Assembly (NCBI GenBank): GCA_902523665.1
Contig: CABZAD010000008.1
Span: 1-56,397, forward strand
Direction of reading: 5' to 3'
Source: an uncultured Bacteroidota bacterium
GTDB taxonomy: Bacteria > Bacteroidota > Bacteroidia > Flavobacteriales > Flavobacteriaceae
DNA length: 56,397 nt
Each line of letters begins with the position of its first letter. The stretch's first letter is position 1. Of this stretch, positions 19,300 through 30,100 are shown piece by piece. The notes below the pieces were generated by a model. It was not told the DNA's origin. It searched no databases and worked only from the letters and a program-made list of their open reading frames with translations. A program made the position numbers and the translations under genes.

Positions 19300-20298
19300 T
19301 TAATTAAATAAATTATTCTGATTATTTTTATTTCTTCCAAGATGATTATATCCTTTTTCTGTTACCTGTCTTCCTCTTGGTGTTCTTATCATAAAACCTT
19401 GTTGTATAAGAAATGGTTCATAGACTTCTTCAATTGTTTCAGAGTTTTCAGATAAAGAAGTAGCTATTGTAGATAAACCAACTGGACCACCATTATATTT
19501 ATCAACTATTGTTTCAAGAATCTTATTATCCATTTCATCCAAGCCATTTTTATCAACGTTAAGTGAACTTAATGCAAACTTTGTGATTTCTAGATTAATT
19601 TTATTATCACTTTTAATTTGTGCAAAATCTCTAACCCTCCTTAATAGAGAATTTGAAATTCTTGGAGTTCCTCTACTCCTTCTTGCTATCTCAAAACATG
19701 ACTTTTTGTCAATTTTTAGCTTTAAAATACCCGAGCTTCTTTCAACAATTTGGGAAAGCAAATTATCATCATAATGTTCAAGTCTGCTAGAAATTGCAAA
19801 TCTTTCTCTCATTGGATTTGTAAGAAATCCTGATCTTGTTGTGGCTCCAACTAATGTAAATGGGTTTAAATTTAGCTGAACAGTTCTTGCATTAGGTCCA
19901 GATTCAATCATTATATCAATTTTATAATCCTCCATAGCAGAATATAGATATTCCTCAATTACCGGACTAAGTCTATGAATCTCATCAATAAATAATATGT
20001 CTCTCTCTTCTAGACTTGTCAGTAGTCCAGCAAGATCACCAGGTTTGTCTATAACAGGTCCTGAAGTTACCTTTAGTCCAACTTTTAACTCGTTTGCCAA
20101 TATGTGAGCGAGTGTAGTTTTCCCAAGTCCAGGTGGTCCATGAAATAAAGTATGATCTAATGCATCATTCCTCTGATTTGAGGCTTCCACAAAAATTTTT
20201 AGATTATTAATTATTGATAATTGACCAATAAAATCAGTAAAATAAATTGGTCTTAACGCCTTGTCAAATTCATTATCTTTTTCTTGATTAATGTCCAT
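19300..20298 (-). CDS. ruvB: Holliday junction branch migration helicase RuvB
   Basis: This 332-residue AAA+ motor has Walker A GPPGLGKTTLAHI (about residues 54-66), Walker B ILFIDEIHRL, sensor 1 GATTRSG, the arginine-finger region RERFAISSRLEHYD and a C-terminal winged helix ending QGFMIRTPRGRQVTEKGYNHLG. It drives branch migration with RuvA. A TATATTTG box lies 4 bases before its ATG, so the ruv-maeB-gcvH genes may have their own promoter despite lying within the oxidase block. Confidence 0.95.
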   Translation of the reverse strand: MDINQEKDNEFDKALRPIYFTDFIGQLSIINNLKIFVEASNQRNDALDHTLFHGPPGLGKTTLAHILANELKVGLKVTSGPVIDKPGDLAGLLTSLEERDILFIDEIHRLSPVIEEYLYSAMEDYKIDIMIESGPNARTVQLNLNPFTLVGATTRSGFLTNPMRERFAISSRLEHYDDNLLSQIVERSSGILKLKIDKKSCFEIARRSRGTPRISNSLLRRVRDFAQIKSDNKINLEITKFALSSLNVDKNGLDEMDNKILETIVDKYNGGPVGLSTIATSLSENSETIEEVYEPFLIQQGFMIRTPRGRQVTEKGYNHLGRNKNNQNNLFN

Positions 20299-20302
20299 GA
20301 TT

Positions 20303-20310
20303 CAAATATA
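20303..20310 (-). promoter_or_regulatory. Bacteroidota -7 box (TATATTTG) before ruvB
   Basis: This is an exact TAnnTTTG match on the minus strand, ending 4 bases before the ruvB ATG. It lies in the 44-base gap after coxA. No -33 TTTG is visible. Use would give a leaderless or nearly leaderless ruvB mRNA. Confidence 0.35.
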
Positions 20311-20342
20311 CACTAATTAAGAAATTACTACTGAATAACCTA

Positions 20343-22205
20343 TTAATGTTGAAGTTCTTTCTCCCCTTTTTTGAAAGGAACATTCTGAGGTACAAAGTCT
20401 TCTTTAGAACCTGGTTTTGAATAATCGTATGCCCATCTAAAAACATGTGGAATTTTCCCTGGCCAGTTTCCATGCATATGTTTAATTGGAGCAGTCCACT
20501 CAAGAGTATTTGATTTCCATGGATTTTTCTCAGCTTTTTTACCATAGAACATACTGCTAATGAAATTATATAAAAATAATATTTGAGCTGCACCAGCTAA
20601 AAGAGCAAACAAAGTAATAACAACATTTATATTAGCAACATCGTCAAAATAAGGAAAATTAGTGTTTGTATAATACCTTCTTGGAAGACCAGCCATCCCA
20701 ATGAAGTGCATTGGGAAAAACACACCATATGCACTTATTGCAGTTATCCAAAAGTGTATATAACCTAAATTTTTATTCATCATTCTCCCAAACATTCTGG
20801 GGTACCAATGATATACTCCAGCAAATAATCCGTAAAGAGCAGAGATACCCATTACTAAGTGAAAATGAGCAACTACAAAATAAGTGTCATGTAAGTTAAT
20901 GTCTAAAGCGCTATCACCTAATATTATTCCTGTAAGTCCACCTGTAATAAATGTTGAAACAAGTCCAATTGCAAACAACATTGCAGGATTAAACTGGATA
21001 TTCCCTTTCCAGATTGTAGTTATATAATTAAATGCCTTAACAGCAGAGGGAATTGCAATTAATAATGTTGTAAATGTAAAAACTGAACCTAGGAAAGGAT
21101 TCATCCCTGTCACAAACATATGGTGTCCCCAAACAATTGTAGATAAAAATGCTATTGCAAGTATAGATCCAACCATAGCCCTATATCCAAATATAGGTTT
21201 ACGTGCATTTGTAGCAATAACTTCAGAAGCTATTCCAAGAGCAGGAAGTAGTACAATATAAACTTCAGGGTGACCTAGAAACCAAAACAGATGCTCAAAA
21301 AGTACTGGTGACCCTCCTTGATAGTGAAGAACCTCACCTTGAATAAAAATATCTGAAAGGAAAAAAGATGTTCCAAAGCTCCTGTCCATTATTAAAAGAA
21401 GTGCTGCAGACAACAAAACTGGGAATGATACAACTCCAATTATTGCAGTAACCAAAAAAGCCCACACTGTTAAAGGTAATCTAGTCATTGTCATTCCTTC
21501 TGTTCTTAAATTAAGGACTGTAACTATATAATTTAGTGCAGCTAAAAGTGAAGATGCTATAAAAAATGCCATTGACACTAACCATAGAGTCATTCCAGCT
21601 GCTGATCCAGGTTGAGCCTGAGGCAGTGCACTTAAGGGAGGATATATTGTCCAACCAGCTGCAGCAGGTCCAGCTTCAACAAAAAGTGAAGCAATCATTA
21701 ATGCAGAAGATATGAAAAATAACCAATATGAAATCATATTAAGAAAACCTGATGCCATATCTCTAGCTCCAATTTGTAATGGAATTAATAGATTGCTAAA
21801 TGTCCCACTTAATCCTGCAGTTAAAACAAAGAAAACCATAATTGTACCATGAATTGTAACTAGAGCTAAATAAACATTTGGGTCCATAACTCCATCTGTA
21901 GCCCACTTTCCTAGAAGGACATCAAAAATACCAAAAGACTCTTCTGGCCATGCCAGCTGAAGTCTAAACAATAAAGACATGGCAATGCCTACTATACCCA
22001 TAATCAAACCTGTTATTAGATATTGTTTAGAAATCATTTTATGATCTATACTAAAAATATATTTAGTTATAAAAGTTTCTTTATGGTGATGATCATGATC
22101 GTGGTCATCATCATGAGACTCTACAATAACTTCTTCCTTTTCGGTAACGTCTATTTCGATGTCAGTTCCAACTATTTTTGCTCTTCTATTTTGTTTTTGT
22201 GCCAT
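20343..22205 (-). CDS. coxA: Cytochrome c oxidase subunit I
   Basis: This 620-residue catalytic subunit has 12 or more helices. The CuB and cross-link site is in HPEVYIVLLP (His and Tyr in H-P-E-V-Y, with the E of the D-channel, so an A1-type oxidase). GHHMFVTGM carries two further CuB His ligands, and HDTYFVVAHFHLVMG carries the haem a3 and haem a ligands. An unusual N-terminal extension holds HDDDHDHDHHH (residues 31-41). It reduces oxygen to water and pumps protons. It follows coxB and the ACIII genes, matching a respiratory supercomplex. Confidence 0.96.
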   Translation of the reverse strand: MAQKQNRRAKIVGTDIEIDVTEKEEVIVESHDDDHDHDHHHKETFITKYIFSIDHKMISKQYLITGLIMGIVGIAMSLLFRLQLAWPEESFGIFDVLLGKWATDGVMDPNVYLALVTIHGTIMVFFVLTAGLSGTFSNLLIPLQIGARDMASGFLNMISYWLFFISSALMIASLFVEAGPAAAGWTIYPPLSALPQAQPGSAAGMTLWLVSMAFFIASSLLAALNYIVTVLNLRTEGMTMTRLPLTVWAFLVTAIIGVVSFPVLLSAALLLIMDRSFGTSFFLSDIFIQGEVLHYQGGSPVLFEHLFWFLGHPEVYIVLLPALGIASEVIATNARKPIFGYRAMVGSILAIAFLSTIVWGHHMFVTGMNPFLGSVFTFTTLLIAIPSAVKAFNYITTIWKGNIQFNPAMLFAIGLVSTFITGGLTGIILGDSALDINLHDTYFVVAHFHLVMGISALYGLFAGVYHWYPRMFGRMMNKNLGYIHFWITAISAYGVFFPMHFIGMAGLPRRYYTNTNFPYFDDVANINVVITLFALLAGAAQILFLYNFISSMFYGKKAEKNPWKSNTLEWTAPIKHMHGNWPGKIPHVFRWAYDYSKPGSKEDFVPQNVPFKKGEKELQH

Positions 22206-22218
22206 AGATAAGTTTTAT

Positions 22219-23286
22219 TTATTGAACAAATTCTTTAAATGTTAATTGATTATCAAGCCATTTATTAAAGTCTTCTTCTGACTCAACTATTATTTTCATC
22301 TGCATATTATAGTGAGAAGCACCACAAATTTTATTACACAAAAGTAAGAAATCAAATTCATATGGATCAAGAGGGAATTCACCCTCAGATACTAACTTTT
22401 CACTTTTATCAAATCTAATTTTATTAATTTTTTTAACTTTTTCTACGATCTCAGGTCTCATCCTCATTTCTTCAGTTGTAACATTTGGAATAAAAGCAAA
22501 TTGATTAATCATCCCGGGGACAGCATTCATTTGAGCTCTAAAATGAGGCATGAAAGCAGAGTGTAGAACATCCTGAGATCTAATTCTAAATACTACTTCA
22601 CGATTAACAGGTAAGTGTAATTCTTGAACTACAACATCATCATCACCATTTCTATCAGTTGGATCAATACCAACTAAATTTTTTCCATCAAAATCTTGAA
22701 GGAACCTAACATTTGCATCACCTAGAACACCATCATCTCCGGCATATCTAGCTTTCCAATTAAATTGTTGAGCATATAATTCAACAACAAGAGCTTCGTC
22801 ATTCTCCTCAATTGTCATAATGTCAACCCATGTGAACAAGCCATAAAGAATTAATCCTGCCAGGGAAATTGTAGGAATTATTGTCCATACACCCTCGAGA
22901 AAATTACTGTCAGCAAAAAATAAAGCTTTTCTTTTCTTATTCCCTCTATATTTGAATGCAAAGTAATGTAACAATGCCTGAGTTACAGTTTGAACAAAAA
23001 ATATTACAGCAAAAGAAAACCATAAGAGGCTATCATAATTTTCTCCGTGAACAGATGCAGATTCTGGAAGAATAACATCACCATATTGAAAAAATGAAAA
23101 TATTGTTAACGCATAGATGAAGATTAAGAAAAGGAACATTAGCTTTCCTTGAATGTCATTGTCTTTTTCTGTAGCTATTTCATCATTATTATAATCAACT
23201 GGCTTTGAAAGCTCAAGAATTTTAGTCAACTGCCATACTGCAATTGAAATTAATATTAATGATGTTAAAACAAGTAATAATGTCAT
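22219..23286 (-). CDS. coxB: Cytochrome c oxidase subunit II
   Basis: This 355-residue protein has N-terminal membrane segments (first at about residues 2-20, others between 48 and 105) and a periplasmic cupredoxin domain. The CuA ligands are all present: His in DVLHSAFMPHF, then CNKICGASHYNM, which provides two Cys, His and Met. There is no fused cytochrome c domain, so electrons presumably come from ACIII cytochromes. It lies between actF and coxA with 1- and 13-base gaps. Confidence 0.95.
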   Translation of the reverse strand: MTLLLVLTSLILISIAVWQLTKILELSKPVDYNNDEIATEKDNDIQGKLMFLFLIFIYALTIFSFFQYGDVILPESASVHGENYDSLLWFSFAVIFFVQTVTQALLHYFAFKYRGNKKRKALFFADSNFLEGVWTIIPTISLAGLILYGLFTWVDIMTIEENDEALVVELYAQQFNWKARYAGDDGVLGDANVRFLQDFDGKNLVGIDPTDRNGDDDVVVQELHLPVNREVVFRIRSQDVLHSAFMPHFRAQMNAVPGMINQFAFIPNVTTEEMRMRPEIVEKVKKINKIRFDKSEKLVSEGEFPLDPYEFDFLLLCNKICGASHYNMQMKIIVESEEDFNKWLDNQLTFKEFVQ

Positions 23287-23287
23287 T

Positions 23288-24679
23288 TTAGTCTAAATTA
23301 TAATATTGAAACGTTTTACTTTCCTGTATATACGGATCTCCTTTAGCAAGAATTGGTGCCTTTGAAATTTCATTAAAAACAACATAGATAAATATTCCTA
23401 AGAAGAATAAAAATCCTCCTATCTCAGCAGGTCCAAAAGACCACATATCTCCTACAGCAGATGGCATTATCATATTGTATACATCAAGGTAATGACCAAT
23501 AATAATCACAATTCCTGTTAAAATTACAATAAAGTTAGTTTTCTTAAAATCACTATTCATAAGAACAATTAATGGGAATATAAGATTTAATACTACCATA
23601 CCAAAAAATAAAAGATTATAGTCTTCAATTCTAGTAATGAAGTAGGTTACTTCCTCTGGAATATTTGAATACCAAATAAGCATAAACTGAGAAAACCATA
23701 AATAAGCCCAGAAAACACTTACACCAAACATGAACTTAGCCAAGTCATGAATGTGGCTATCGTTAACAAAACTTAGATAATTTTGAGATTTAAGATATAT
23801 TGTGATTAACGCTAAAGAAGTTATGCCTGATACAAACATACCTGCAAAAACATACCACCCAAACAAAGTGCTAAACCAATGAGGATCTATTGACATTATC
23901 CAATCCCATGACATCATGGATTCTGAAATTAAAAAGAACACTAAAAAGCCAGCTGAGAACTTAAATAATTTCTTATGAATGTTAATATCATTATTAGTAT
24001 CCTGTTCTAAAGATAGTCTTCTAGAAATATTTCTATATAATACCCAACCTGCAACATAAAGAATTGCTCTAGCAAAGAAGAAAGGTATATTTAAATAACC
24101 AACTTTATTTCTAATTATTTCATCATGTGCAACCACATCAGGATCCATCCACAAAAAAAGATGATTAAATTTAAATGCAGAAAATACTAGTATAATTATT
24201 ACAAATATTGAACCAGGGAGAAGATAACTTGTAATACCTTCCATTAACCTGTACAGAACTATTGACCACCCAGCTTGAGAAGCTCTTTGAATGGCATAAA
24301 AAGCAAGGACTCCAAGTGAGATCATCATGAAGAATAAAGCTGGCACATATATCGCTGCCCATGGCTTATTTTGTAGTTGGTAAAAAACATGCTTATCATG
24401 ATCATACTCATGACCAGAAGCTCCATGACTATTCTCTCCATATTCACCTCCATCACCATCACTATGTTCTCCTACGTGGCTATCCTCTCCATATCCCCCT
24501 CCATTAATATCACTACTATCTCCTTCGTATCCGTCATGGCTCATTTTGGCGACAATCTCTTTAGATTCGTCTACATTAGAAGGTGCATTATAGAATCCAA
24601 ATGCAATACCAATAGCTCCTGTAATTGTTAAGATTACAGAGAATCTTTTGATTTGTTTTGAAAACTTATAATCTGTCAT
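23288..24679 (-). CDS. actF: Alternative complex III subunit ActF
   Basis: This 463-residue polytopic protein belongs to the quinol:cytochrome c oxidoreductase quinone-binding subunit 2 family (about ten helices). The first helix is at about residues 14-30 and the second begins near 107. Between them lies a low-complexity Gly/Asp/His/Glu-rich loop (residues 47-97) with seven His and a repeated GGxYGE(D/N)SH unit; by the positive-inside rule it faces the periplasm. Conserved features include SESMMSWDWIMSIDPHWFST. ActF packs beside ActC in the membrane arm. The gene lies 3 bases after actE. Confidence 0.92.
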   Translation of the reverse strand: MTDYKFSKQIKRFSVILTITGAIGIAFGFYNAPSNVDESKEIVAKMSHDGYEGDSSDINGGGYGEDSHVGEHSDGDGGEYGENSHGASGHEYDHDKHVFYQLQNKPWAAIYVPALFFMMISLGVLAFYAIQRASQAGWSIVLYRLMEGITSYLLPGSIFVIIILVFSAFKFNHLFLWMDPDVVAHDEIIRNKVGYLNIPFFFARAILYVAGWVLYRNISRRLSLEQDTNNDINIHKKLFKFSAGFLVFFLISESMMSWDWIMSIDPHWFSTLFGWYVFAGMFVSGITSLALITIYLKSQNYLSFVNDSHIHDLAKFMFGVSVFWAYLWFSQFMLIWYSNIPEEVTYFITRIEDYNLLFFGMVVLNLIFPLIVLMNSDFKKTNFIVILTGIVIIIGHYLDVYNMIMPSAVGDMWSFGPAEIGGFLFFLGIFIYVVFNEISKAPILAKGDPYIQESKTFQYYNLD

Positions 24680-24682
24680 TTA

Positions 24683-25228
24683 TTATTTTTTTGATTCCTC
24701 TCTTAATTTCATTACATATTGTGCAATTTGCCATCTTTCCTCTTCATTAACTTGACCAGAATGAGAACCCATAGCATTTATTCCATACATCAAAACATGA
24801 TAAATACTTCCTGGTGTAATTTCTCTATCAATATATGCAGGTATACCAAGAAATTTTTCTCTTTGTGCTAAAATCCCCATACCATCTCCCTTATCTCCGT
24901 GACATACTGAACAATATATCTCATACAGTTCTTTACCCTGATTTATATTAAAATCACTTATCTCAATTGGTGATAAAAGGTTAGCCTTGGCCATTTCATA
25001 ACCTTCATTTGAGTCAGGGTAATCATAGGGTTCCCATCCTCTTGGAATAGATCCCTCTACAGGTACTTGAGCTTCAATTCCATTTGAGAATCCATCTGAC
25101 TCAGCATAAGTTTCATAAGCTAAAGATTCATACATATCTGGAAAATATTGAAAGTTGGGTTTTGATGGGTCAAAACATGAGGTAAGCATTAAGCCTGTTA
25201 ATAATATTATAATTAAACTATTTCTCAC
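24683..25228 (-). CDS. actE: Alternative complex III mono-haem cytochrome subunit ActE
   Basis: This 181-residue lipoprotein has the signal peptide and lipobox MRNSLIIILLTGLMLTSC, so Cys18 is expected to be lipidated. A single CSVCH haem c motif occurs at about residues 106-110, with a probable axial Met in the downstream YGINAMGSHSGQ segment. ActE passes electrons from the complex towards the oxidase or a soluble carrier. It overlaps actD by 11 bases. Confidence 0.92.
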   Translation of the reverse strand: MRNSLIIILLTGLMLTSCFDPSKPNFQYFPDMYESLAYETYAESDGFSNGIEAQVPVEGSIPRGWEPYDYPDSNEGYEMAKANLLSPIEISDFNINQGKELYEIYCSVCHGDKGDGMGILAQREKFLGIPAYIDREITPGSIYHVLMYGINAMGSHSGQVNEEERWQIAQYVMKLREESKK

Positions 25229-25751
25229 TTTCTTCTTTTACTTCTTTGATTGATACTGCTCCCATTTTTTTTAGCATGGTCTTCGTTTTTGATAAATTTG
25301 AGCCTGACTCCATATCAACTAAGAATTTATCATCAGTTGTTGCTGGTTCAGGATTTTCTGCTTTTTTAAAAGGCCATAATTTACTTCTCATGTAAAAAGT
25401 AATCACCATTAAATGTGCTGCAAAAAAAACTGTCATCTCAAAAATTATAGGCACAAATGATGGTATATTCTCGATTAAAGTAAAACTAGGTTTGCCTCCA
25501 ATATCTTGTGGCCAGTCAACAATCATTATATAGTACATCATTAAAACAGCCACAATAAATCCTATACATCCATAAATAAATGTTGCAATAGATATGTTTG
25601 TTGGTTTGAGCTTCATAGCTTTGTCTAGTCCATGAATAGGAAAAGGTGTATAGACTTCATATATGTACATCTTATTTTTTACAATTTCTTTAACCGCATC
25701 TAATAAGATGTCGTCATCATCGAACATTACATGAAGTCTCTTAGCACTCAT
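25218..25751 (-). CDS. actD: Alternative complex III subunit ActD (DUF3341)
   Basis: This 177-residue protein has an N-terminal soluble DUF3341 domain (with EVYTPFPIHGLDKAM near residues 33-47), two transmembrane helices (about 56-80 and 100-122) and a charged C-terminal tail. The family has no cofactor and packs against the membrane arm of ACIII. Its start shares one base with the actC stop, and its end overlaps actE, showing tight operon organisation. Confidence 0.92.
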   Translation of the reverse strand: MSAKRLHVMFDDDDILLDAVKEIVKNKMYIYEVYTPFPIHGLDKAMKLKPTNISIATFIYGCIGFIVAVLMMYYIMIVDWPQDIGGKPSFTLIENIPSFVPIIFEMTVFFAAHLMVITFYMRSKLWPFKKAENPEPATTDDKFLVDMESGSNLSKTKTMLKKMGAVSIKEVKEESEK

Positions 25752-27133
25752 TACTTATCTCTATTTTTTTTATAAATTTCACCTGATGATTTTAATATAG
25801 TCTTGATCTCTGCTTGAGCAACTACTGGAAAACTTCTTGCATATAACAAAAATAGCACAAAGAAGAATCCAATAGTCCCGAGGAATATTCCAATGTCTAC
25901 AAAAGTTGGAGAGAACATTGTCCATGAAGATGGAAGATAGTCTCTGTGTAAAGATGTAACAATTATTACAAATCTTTCAAACCACATGCCAATATTTACA
26001 ACAATTGATATTATAAAAGACCAAATAATATTTGTTCGAATCTTTTTAATCCACATTACCTGAGGGGATACAACATTACATGACATCATTAAAAAGTATG
26101 CCCACCAATACGGTCCAGTTGCCCTATTTAAAAATGCATATTGCTCATATTCAACACCCGAATACCATGCAATAAATAGCTCTGTAATATATGCACATCC
26201 TACAATTGAACCAGTAATCATTATCACAATGTTCATCATCTCAATATGTTGAAGTGTAATATAACTTTCCAGTCTAGAAACCTTCCTCATTATAATCAAT
26301 AATGTTTGAACCATTGCAAATCCTGAAAAAATTGCACCAGCAACAAAATACGGTGGAAATATCGTTGTATGCCAACCAGGAATTACTGAGGTTGCAAAGT
26401 CAAATGATACAATAGTATGGACTGATAATACAAGAGGAGTAGCTAGTCCTGCAAGGACTAGGGATACTTCTTCAAACCTTTGCCAATCTTTTGCTCTTCC
26501 TGACCAACCAAAACTTAGTAAACTGTACATATTTTTTCTAAAAGGTTTGACAGCTCTATCTCTAATCATTGCAAAATCAGGAAGTAATCCAGTCCACCAA
26601 AAAACAAGAGAAACTGTTAAATATGTTGAAATAGCAAATACATCCCAGAGTAAAGGAGAGTTAAAATTAACCCACAAAGAACCAAACGTATTTGGAATAG
26701 GGAAGAACCAATAGATTAACCAGGGTCTTCCCATGTGAATAACCGGAAATAAACCTGCTTGAATAACAGAAAAAATTGTCATAGCCTCAGCAGACCTGTT
26801 AATACCCATTCTCCATTTTTGTCTAAAAAGAAGTAACACAGCAGAGATTAGTGTTCCAGCATGACCAATTCCTACCCACCAAACAAAATTTGTAATATCC
26901 CAAGCCCATCCAACTGTTTTGTTTAATCCCCACGTTCCAATACCTGTTCCAACAGTGTAAGCAATACACCCCAGACCCCATAAAAATATTACCATTGAAA
27001 TTGAAAAGGCAATCCACCAATCACGGTCTGGAGGAGTTTCTACAGGTCTTGCAATATCATTTGAAATATCAGCATAAGATTTATCTCCGAGTACAAGAGG
27101 TTTTCTAATAGAAGCTTCGTAGTGAGATGACAT
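25751..27133 (-). CDS. actC: Alternative complex III subunit ActC (NrfD family quinone-binding)
   Basis: This 460-residue NrfD-like integral membrane protein has about ten helices. Conserved segments include WWVGIGHAGTLISAVLLL and HMGRPWLIYW, and the polar residues in the first helical bundle are the expected quinol-binding and proton-translocation path. It lies directly after actB (2-base gap) and before actD. Confidence 0.94.
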   Translation of the reverse strand: MSSHYEASIRKPLVLGDKSYADISNDIARPVETPPDRDWWIAFSISMVIFLWGLGCIAYTVGTGIGTWGLNKTVGWAWDITNFVWWVGIGHAGTLISAVLLLFRQKWRMGINRSAEAMTIFSVIQAGLFPVIHMGRPWLIYWFFPIPNTFGSLWVNFNSPLLWDVFAISTYLTVSLVFWWTGLLPDFAMIRDRAVKPFRKNMYSLLSFGWSGRAKDWQRFEEVSLVLAGLATPLVLSVHTIVSFDFATSVIPGWHTTIFPPYFVAGAIFSGFAMVQTLLIIMRKVSRLESYITLQHIEMMNIVIMITGSIVGCAYITELFIAWYSGVEYEQYAFLNRATGPYWWAYFLMMSCNVVSPQVMWIKKIRTNIIWSFIISIVVNIGMWFERFVIIVTSLHRDYLPSSWTMFSPTFVDIGIFLGTIGFFFVLFLLYARSFPVVAQAEIKTILKSSGEIYKKNRDK

Positions 27134-27135
27134 AT

Positions 27136-30100
27136 CTATATTTTTTTACTATTTCTGATTTTAACTTGGTAAATAACATTTGGTTTTGTACCAATACTTT
27201 CTAGAACTCTATATGTTCTATCCCCATCTTTTACTTTAAGAATTTCACTTTCTTTATCATTAATGTCTCCAAATACCATCGCATTATCATCACAAGATTC
27301 AGAACAAGCAGTTTTAAATTCTCCATCTCTTACTCTTCGTCCTTCTTTTTTTGCATCAAGTATAGTTTTTTGAGTCATTTGAATACATAAGGAACATTTT
27401 TCCATCACACCTCTTGATCTGACATTAACATCTGGGTTAATTACCATTCTCCCCAGATCATTATTCATATTATAATCAAATTCATCATTTTGTGAGTATT
27501 GGAACCAATTAAATCGTCTAACCTTATATGGACAGTTATTAGCACAGTATCTGGTACCTACACACCTATTATAAGCCATTTGATTTTGACCCTGCCTTCC
27601 ATGAGATGTAGCAGCGACAGGACAGACTGTTTCACATGGCGCATGATTACAATGCATACATGAGACAGGCTGGAATACAACTTGAGGGTTTGCAGATGCT
27701 TTTTCTAAATTTGATGAGGTTGATTTATACTCAGAAAAGCCCCTGGTAGAATCTTTAGCCACTACATCTCCTTGAATTGTATCTTGAGATGAATAGTATC
27801 TATCGATCCTAATCCAGTGCATATCTCTTGACTTTCTAACTTCTTCTTTTCCTACAACAGGAACATTATTCTCAGCATGACAAGCAATTACACAAGCACC
27901 ACATCCATTACATTTATTTAAATCAATAGATAAGTTAAAGTGATGGCCAGTAGATCTATCAAACTCTCTCCATATGTCGACTTCTTTTGATGTAACCTTA
28001 GTCTCAATATGATTTTTTGACACCATCACTGTAGGGTTCCAAACAGACTTATCTTTTTCAATGAATTCTTCAAGTGTAGTTTCTTTTATAATTTCATCTC
28101 TACCCATCATTGTGTTGTGGAGTTGAATACATGCAAATTCATGATCACCTTTAACTTTCGTTATATTTACTTTATGAATCTTTTTAAAATTATTGTAAAA
28201 TTTATATGCATTAACTCCAATATTCATCTCCTCACTCATTGCTTGAGTTTTTCCATAACCAAGAGCTAATCCAACAGTTCCAGGTGTTTGGCCAGGCTGA
28301 ATAATTACAGGAACTTTTACACTATTTTTTTCGTTACTTACTGTAACATAACTACCATTTAGCGCACCATTAGAAACATTATAATTCTTAAGACCAAGTC
28401 TTTCAGCGTCACTGTATGATACAGTTAGATAATTATCCCATGTTACTCTAGTAATTGGATCTGGAAACTCCTGTAACCAGGGGTTTGAAGATTGTTGACC
28501 ATCTCCTAGTCCAACTTTTGTATATAGAATAAGATCTAACTCATCAGTATTTTGTATCGGAAGATTAACAATGTTTACAGATGTTTTGATTCTTCTTGGA
28601 GTATTATTTTCATAGGAATAATAAAATCCATCTTGAAGAGATTTCCCCCAAGTCTTTCCTTTTAAAATACTTGATCTCCAATTGTTTTTAATCTCATCAT
28701 AAAAATTATTGTTAGATCCTGTAAGTGTGAGTATTACATCTTGGAACTGGTTAGTATCAAAAAGGGGTTTTATAGTCGGTTGACTTAAATAGTAATGTCC
28801 TTTTTTGAATTCATAGTCTCCCCATGATTCTAGATAGTGAGGTGTTGCAGCAACATACTTACAGCTATTAGCTGTCTCATCTTCTTTCATGCTAAAACAC
28901 AATGAAAACTCCAATTTATTTACTAGCTCTGAAAACTCCCCAGCATTTGGAAGTGTATATCCAGGATTTACTCCTGCTGTTATAATTCCACTAATATTTC
29001 CTGATTTTAGTTCAGTAATTGTATTTAAAAGTTCGGAATCGCTCCCCTGGTAAATTAGTCTTGGAGATGATATATCAAAAGCATCACTATTAATAAATTC
29101 GTTAATCATTAAAACAATCTCCTGAGAGTCAACATCGTCAAGACCAGAAATAATAACTGCTTTTTTACCAGATTTTTTTATTGATTCAACAGCTAGTTTT
29201 ACATACCTATCAAGATAAGGGCCAAGTGCTGGACCTGAATATTTCTGGTTTGTTAAATCAAGATAAATACTCTGAAGAACATATCTAAGCTCACTTGGAT
29301 TTGCCATTACTCTATTATCAGCATTTGCTCCAGTCAAGGTCATATTTGATTCAAATTGAAGGTGATATGACATAGAATATTCGTTCTCTTTATTTGGAAC
29401 ACGATTCTTAGACCAACCTGATGAATAATTTCCACCCTGCCAATCAGACATAAAATCAGCATCAATTGAGATTATTGTATTCGATAATGAAAAGTCATAA
29501 TCAGCTAAAGCTCTTTGACCGTATGAATTCTCGAATGCGTCTAAAGCTGAACTATTAGATATAGAATCATAGATAACATGTTGAACATTTGGATACTTCT
29601 GAATAAACTCAGAAATTATTTTTTCTGTCGTTGGACTTGCAAAGGATTGGGTGAGCAAAACCACTTTTTTGTTTTGACTTAAAAGGCTCTCTAAGTCAGA
29701 TTTCACAGATAAGTTAAAATCGTTCCAACTCATATATTGACCCTCAACTTTAGGGCCTTGAAGTCTATATATATCATACATGGATAGAACAGATGCATTA
29801 ATTCTAGCATTTGTACAATTCATTGATTTAGCATCTTTGTTCCCTTTAATAAAAATAGGACGGCCTTCCCTTGTCTTTACTAAAATACTGCTAAAGTCAA
29901 ATCCATCTGCAACTGTTGTAGCATAGTAATTAGCAATACCAGGAATAATTCGATCAGGCTGAACAACATATGGAACAGATTTAATAACTGGTCCTTCACA
30001 ACCAACTATAGCTGCAGCAGCTGTGCTAAAACCTGCATATTTTAAAAAGTCTCTTCTGTTAGGATTATTATCTTTATCTTCATTACCTACAGGAAGCTTT

